Source: a virus
Strand: one strand, 5' to 3'
IMG/VR virus record: IMGVR_UViG_3300032323_000048
Coordinates: 1 to 22,229 of that record
DNA length: 22,229 nucleotides
The notes beneath the pieces are model-generated. The model worked only from the letters and a program-made list of their open reading frames with translations. It did no database searches and was not told the origin of the DNA. This document shows positions 22,020 through 22,229 of this stretch, one piece after another (position 1 is the first letter of the stretch; each line of letters starts with the position of its first letter). The position numbers and the translations under genes were made by a program.

Positions 22020-22201
22020 TTAGTAGGTACCTTGGTAGCGTCTAGCTTCTTGTGGACTCGGACTTCTTTGCAAACCTGAACTTCCTTACCCTTCTTGTCC
22101 TTCTGGGCGTTGCAGACCTTCTTGGTCTCGGCAGCGTGAATCTGGAAAGCCAAGACAGCACTTAGTAAAACAGTAACAGCCATGCGTAGGTAGATAAACA
22201 T
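22016..22201 (-). CDS. Small exported Lys-rich protein upstream of the spanins
   Basis: A 61-aa protein. The ATG at 22201 is supported by GGAG about 8 nt upstream; an internal ATG at 22183 lacks an SD. Residues 1-23 (YLRMAVTVLLSAVLAFQIHA) look like a signal peptide with cleavage near HA-AE. The mature part is only about 38 residues, very Lys-rich, with two cysteines (KKVCNAQ and VQVCKEV) that could form a disulphide in the periplasm, and ends VHKKLDATKVPTK. It overlaps Rz by GTGA, so it is co-translated with the lysis genes. A lysis accessory or periplasmic superinfection factor is possible; the function is not recognised. Confidence 0.6.
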   Translation of the reverse strand: MFIYLRMAVTVLLSAVLAFQIHAAETKKVCNAQKDKKGKEVQVCKEVRVHKKLDATKVPTK

Positions 22202-22229
22202 TACGAAATCTCCGGGTGAGGTGGTTGTA
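22201..22229 (-). CDS. Possible end of an upstream late gene (truncated by window edge)
   Basis: On the - strand the frame entering from the right edge reads PPHPEIS and then TAA at 22203-22201, overlapping the next ATG as TAATG. Such 1-nt overlaps occur elsewhere in this window. Only about eight codons are visible, so product and even reality are uncertain. In this position an endolysin, holin or other lysis gene would be expected. Confidence 0.25.

Overview
The window is part of a tailed double-stranded DNA phage genome (Caudoviricetes, most likely short-tailed/podovirus-like). It contains no ribosomal, metabolic or transposon genes. Genes are tightly packed, with 4-nt stop/start overlaps and Shine-Dalgarno (SD) sites lying inside upstream stop codons. 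An Rz/Rz1 spanin pair, whose Rz1 has a lipobox, indicates a Gram-negative host. Base composition is moderately GC-rich. A freshwater or environmental proteobacterial host would fit but is not proven. Terminase, portal, capsid, endolysin, DNA polymerase and integrase are not present here, so lifestyle cannot be decided.

Layout. Positions 1-4445 (+ strand) hold the end of a replication/early module: the C-terminal part of a probable ssDNA-binding protein, a 197-nt gene-free stretch that can fold into three stem-loops, a zinc-ribbon protein, a helix-turn-helix protein, a small hypothetical protein and a 988-aa primase-helicase (AEP-like primase half, cysteine cluster, DUF927-type ATPase). A convergent junction at 4446-4567 carries an 11-bp perfect inverted repeat. 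Everything from 4516 to the right edge lies on the - strand and is the late module, transcribed right to left: a small secreted protein, Rz with embedded Rz1, a tail-fibre-like protein with TGN repeats, a glycine-rich adhesin, two small virion-associated proteins, a 740-aa tail/nozzle-type protein, a 106-aa protein, a glycine-zipper protein, a GNAT acetyltransferase, two low-complexity virion proteins, and a 2338-aa polyvalent protein that fills almost a third of the window.

How the genes work together (inference from family knowledge and order). The + strand genes copy DNA. The - strand genes build the tail tip and receptor-binding apparatus (20.8-21.5 kb and 19.0-20.8 kb), the tail nozzle and its partners (16.5-19.0 kb), and a set of probable internal/ejection proteins (4.5-16.4 kb); the spanins finish lysis.

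Most unusual points: (i) two near-identical AFRT motifs bracket an HExxH metallopeptidase-like segment inside the giant protein; (ii) a CCCC site just before that protein's stop opens an 18-codon natural-looking extension ending beside the terminator-like hairpin; (iii) a short (D/E/G)GG motif recurs in three virion genes; (iv) the structured region precedes the zinc-ribbon gene. No sequence search could be run, so family names rest on motif recognition.
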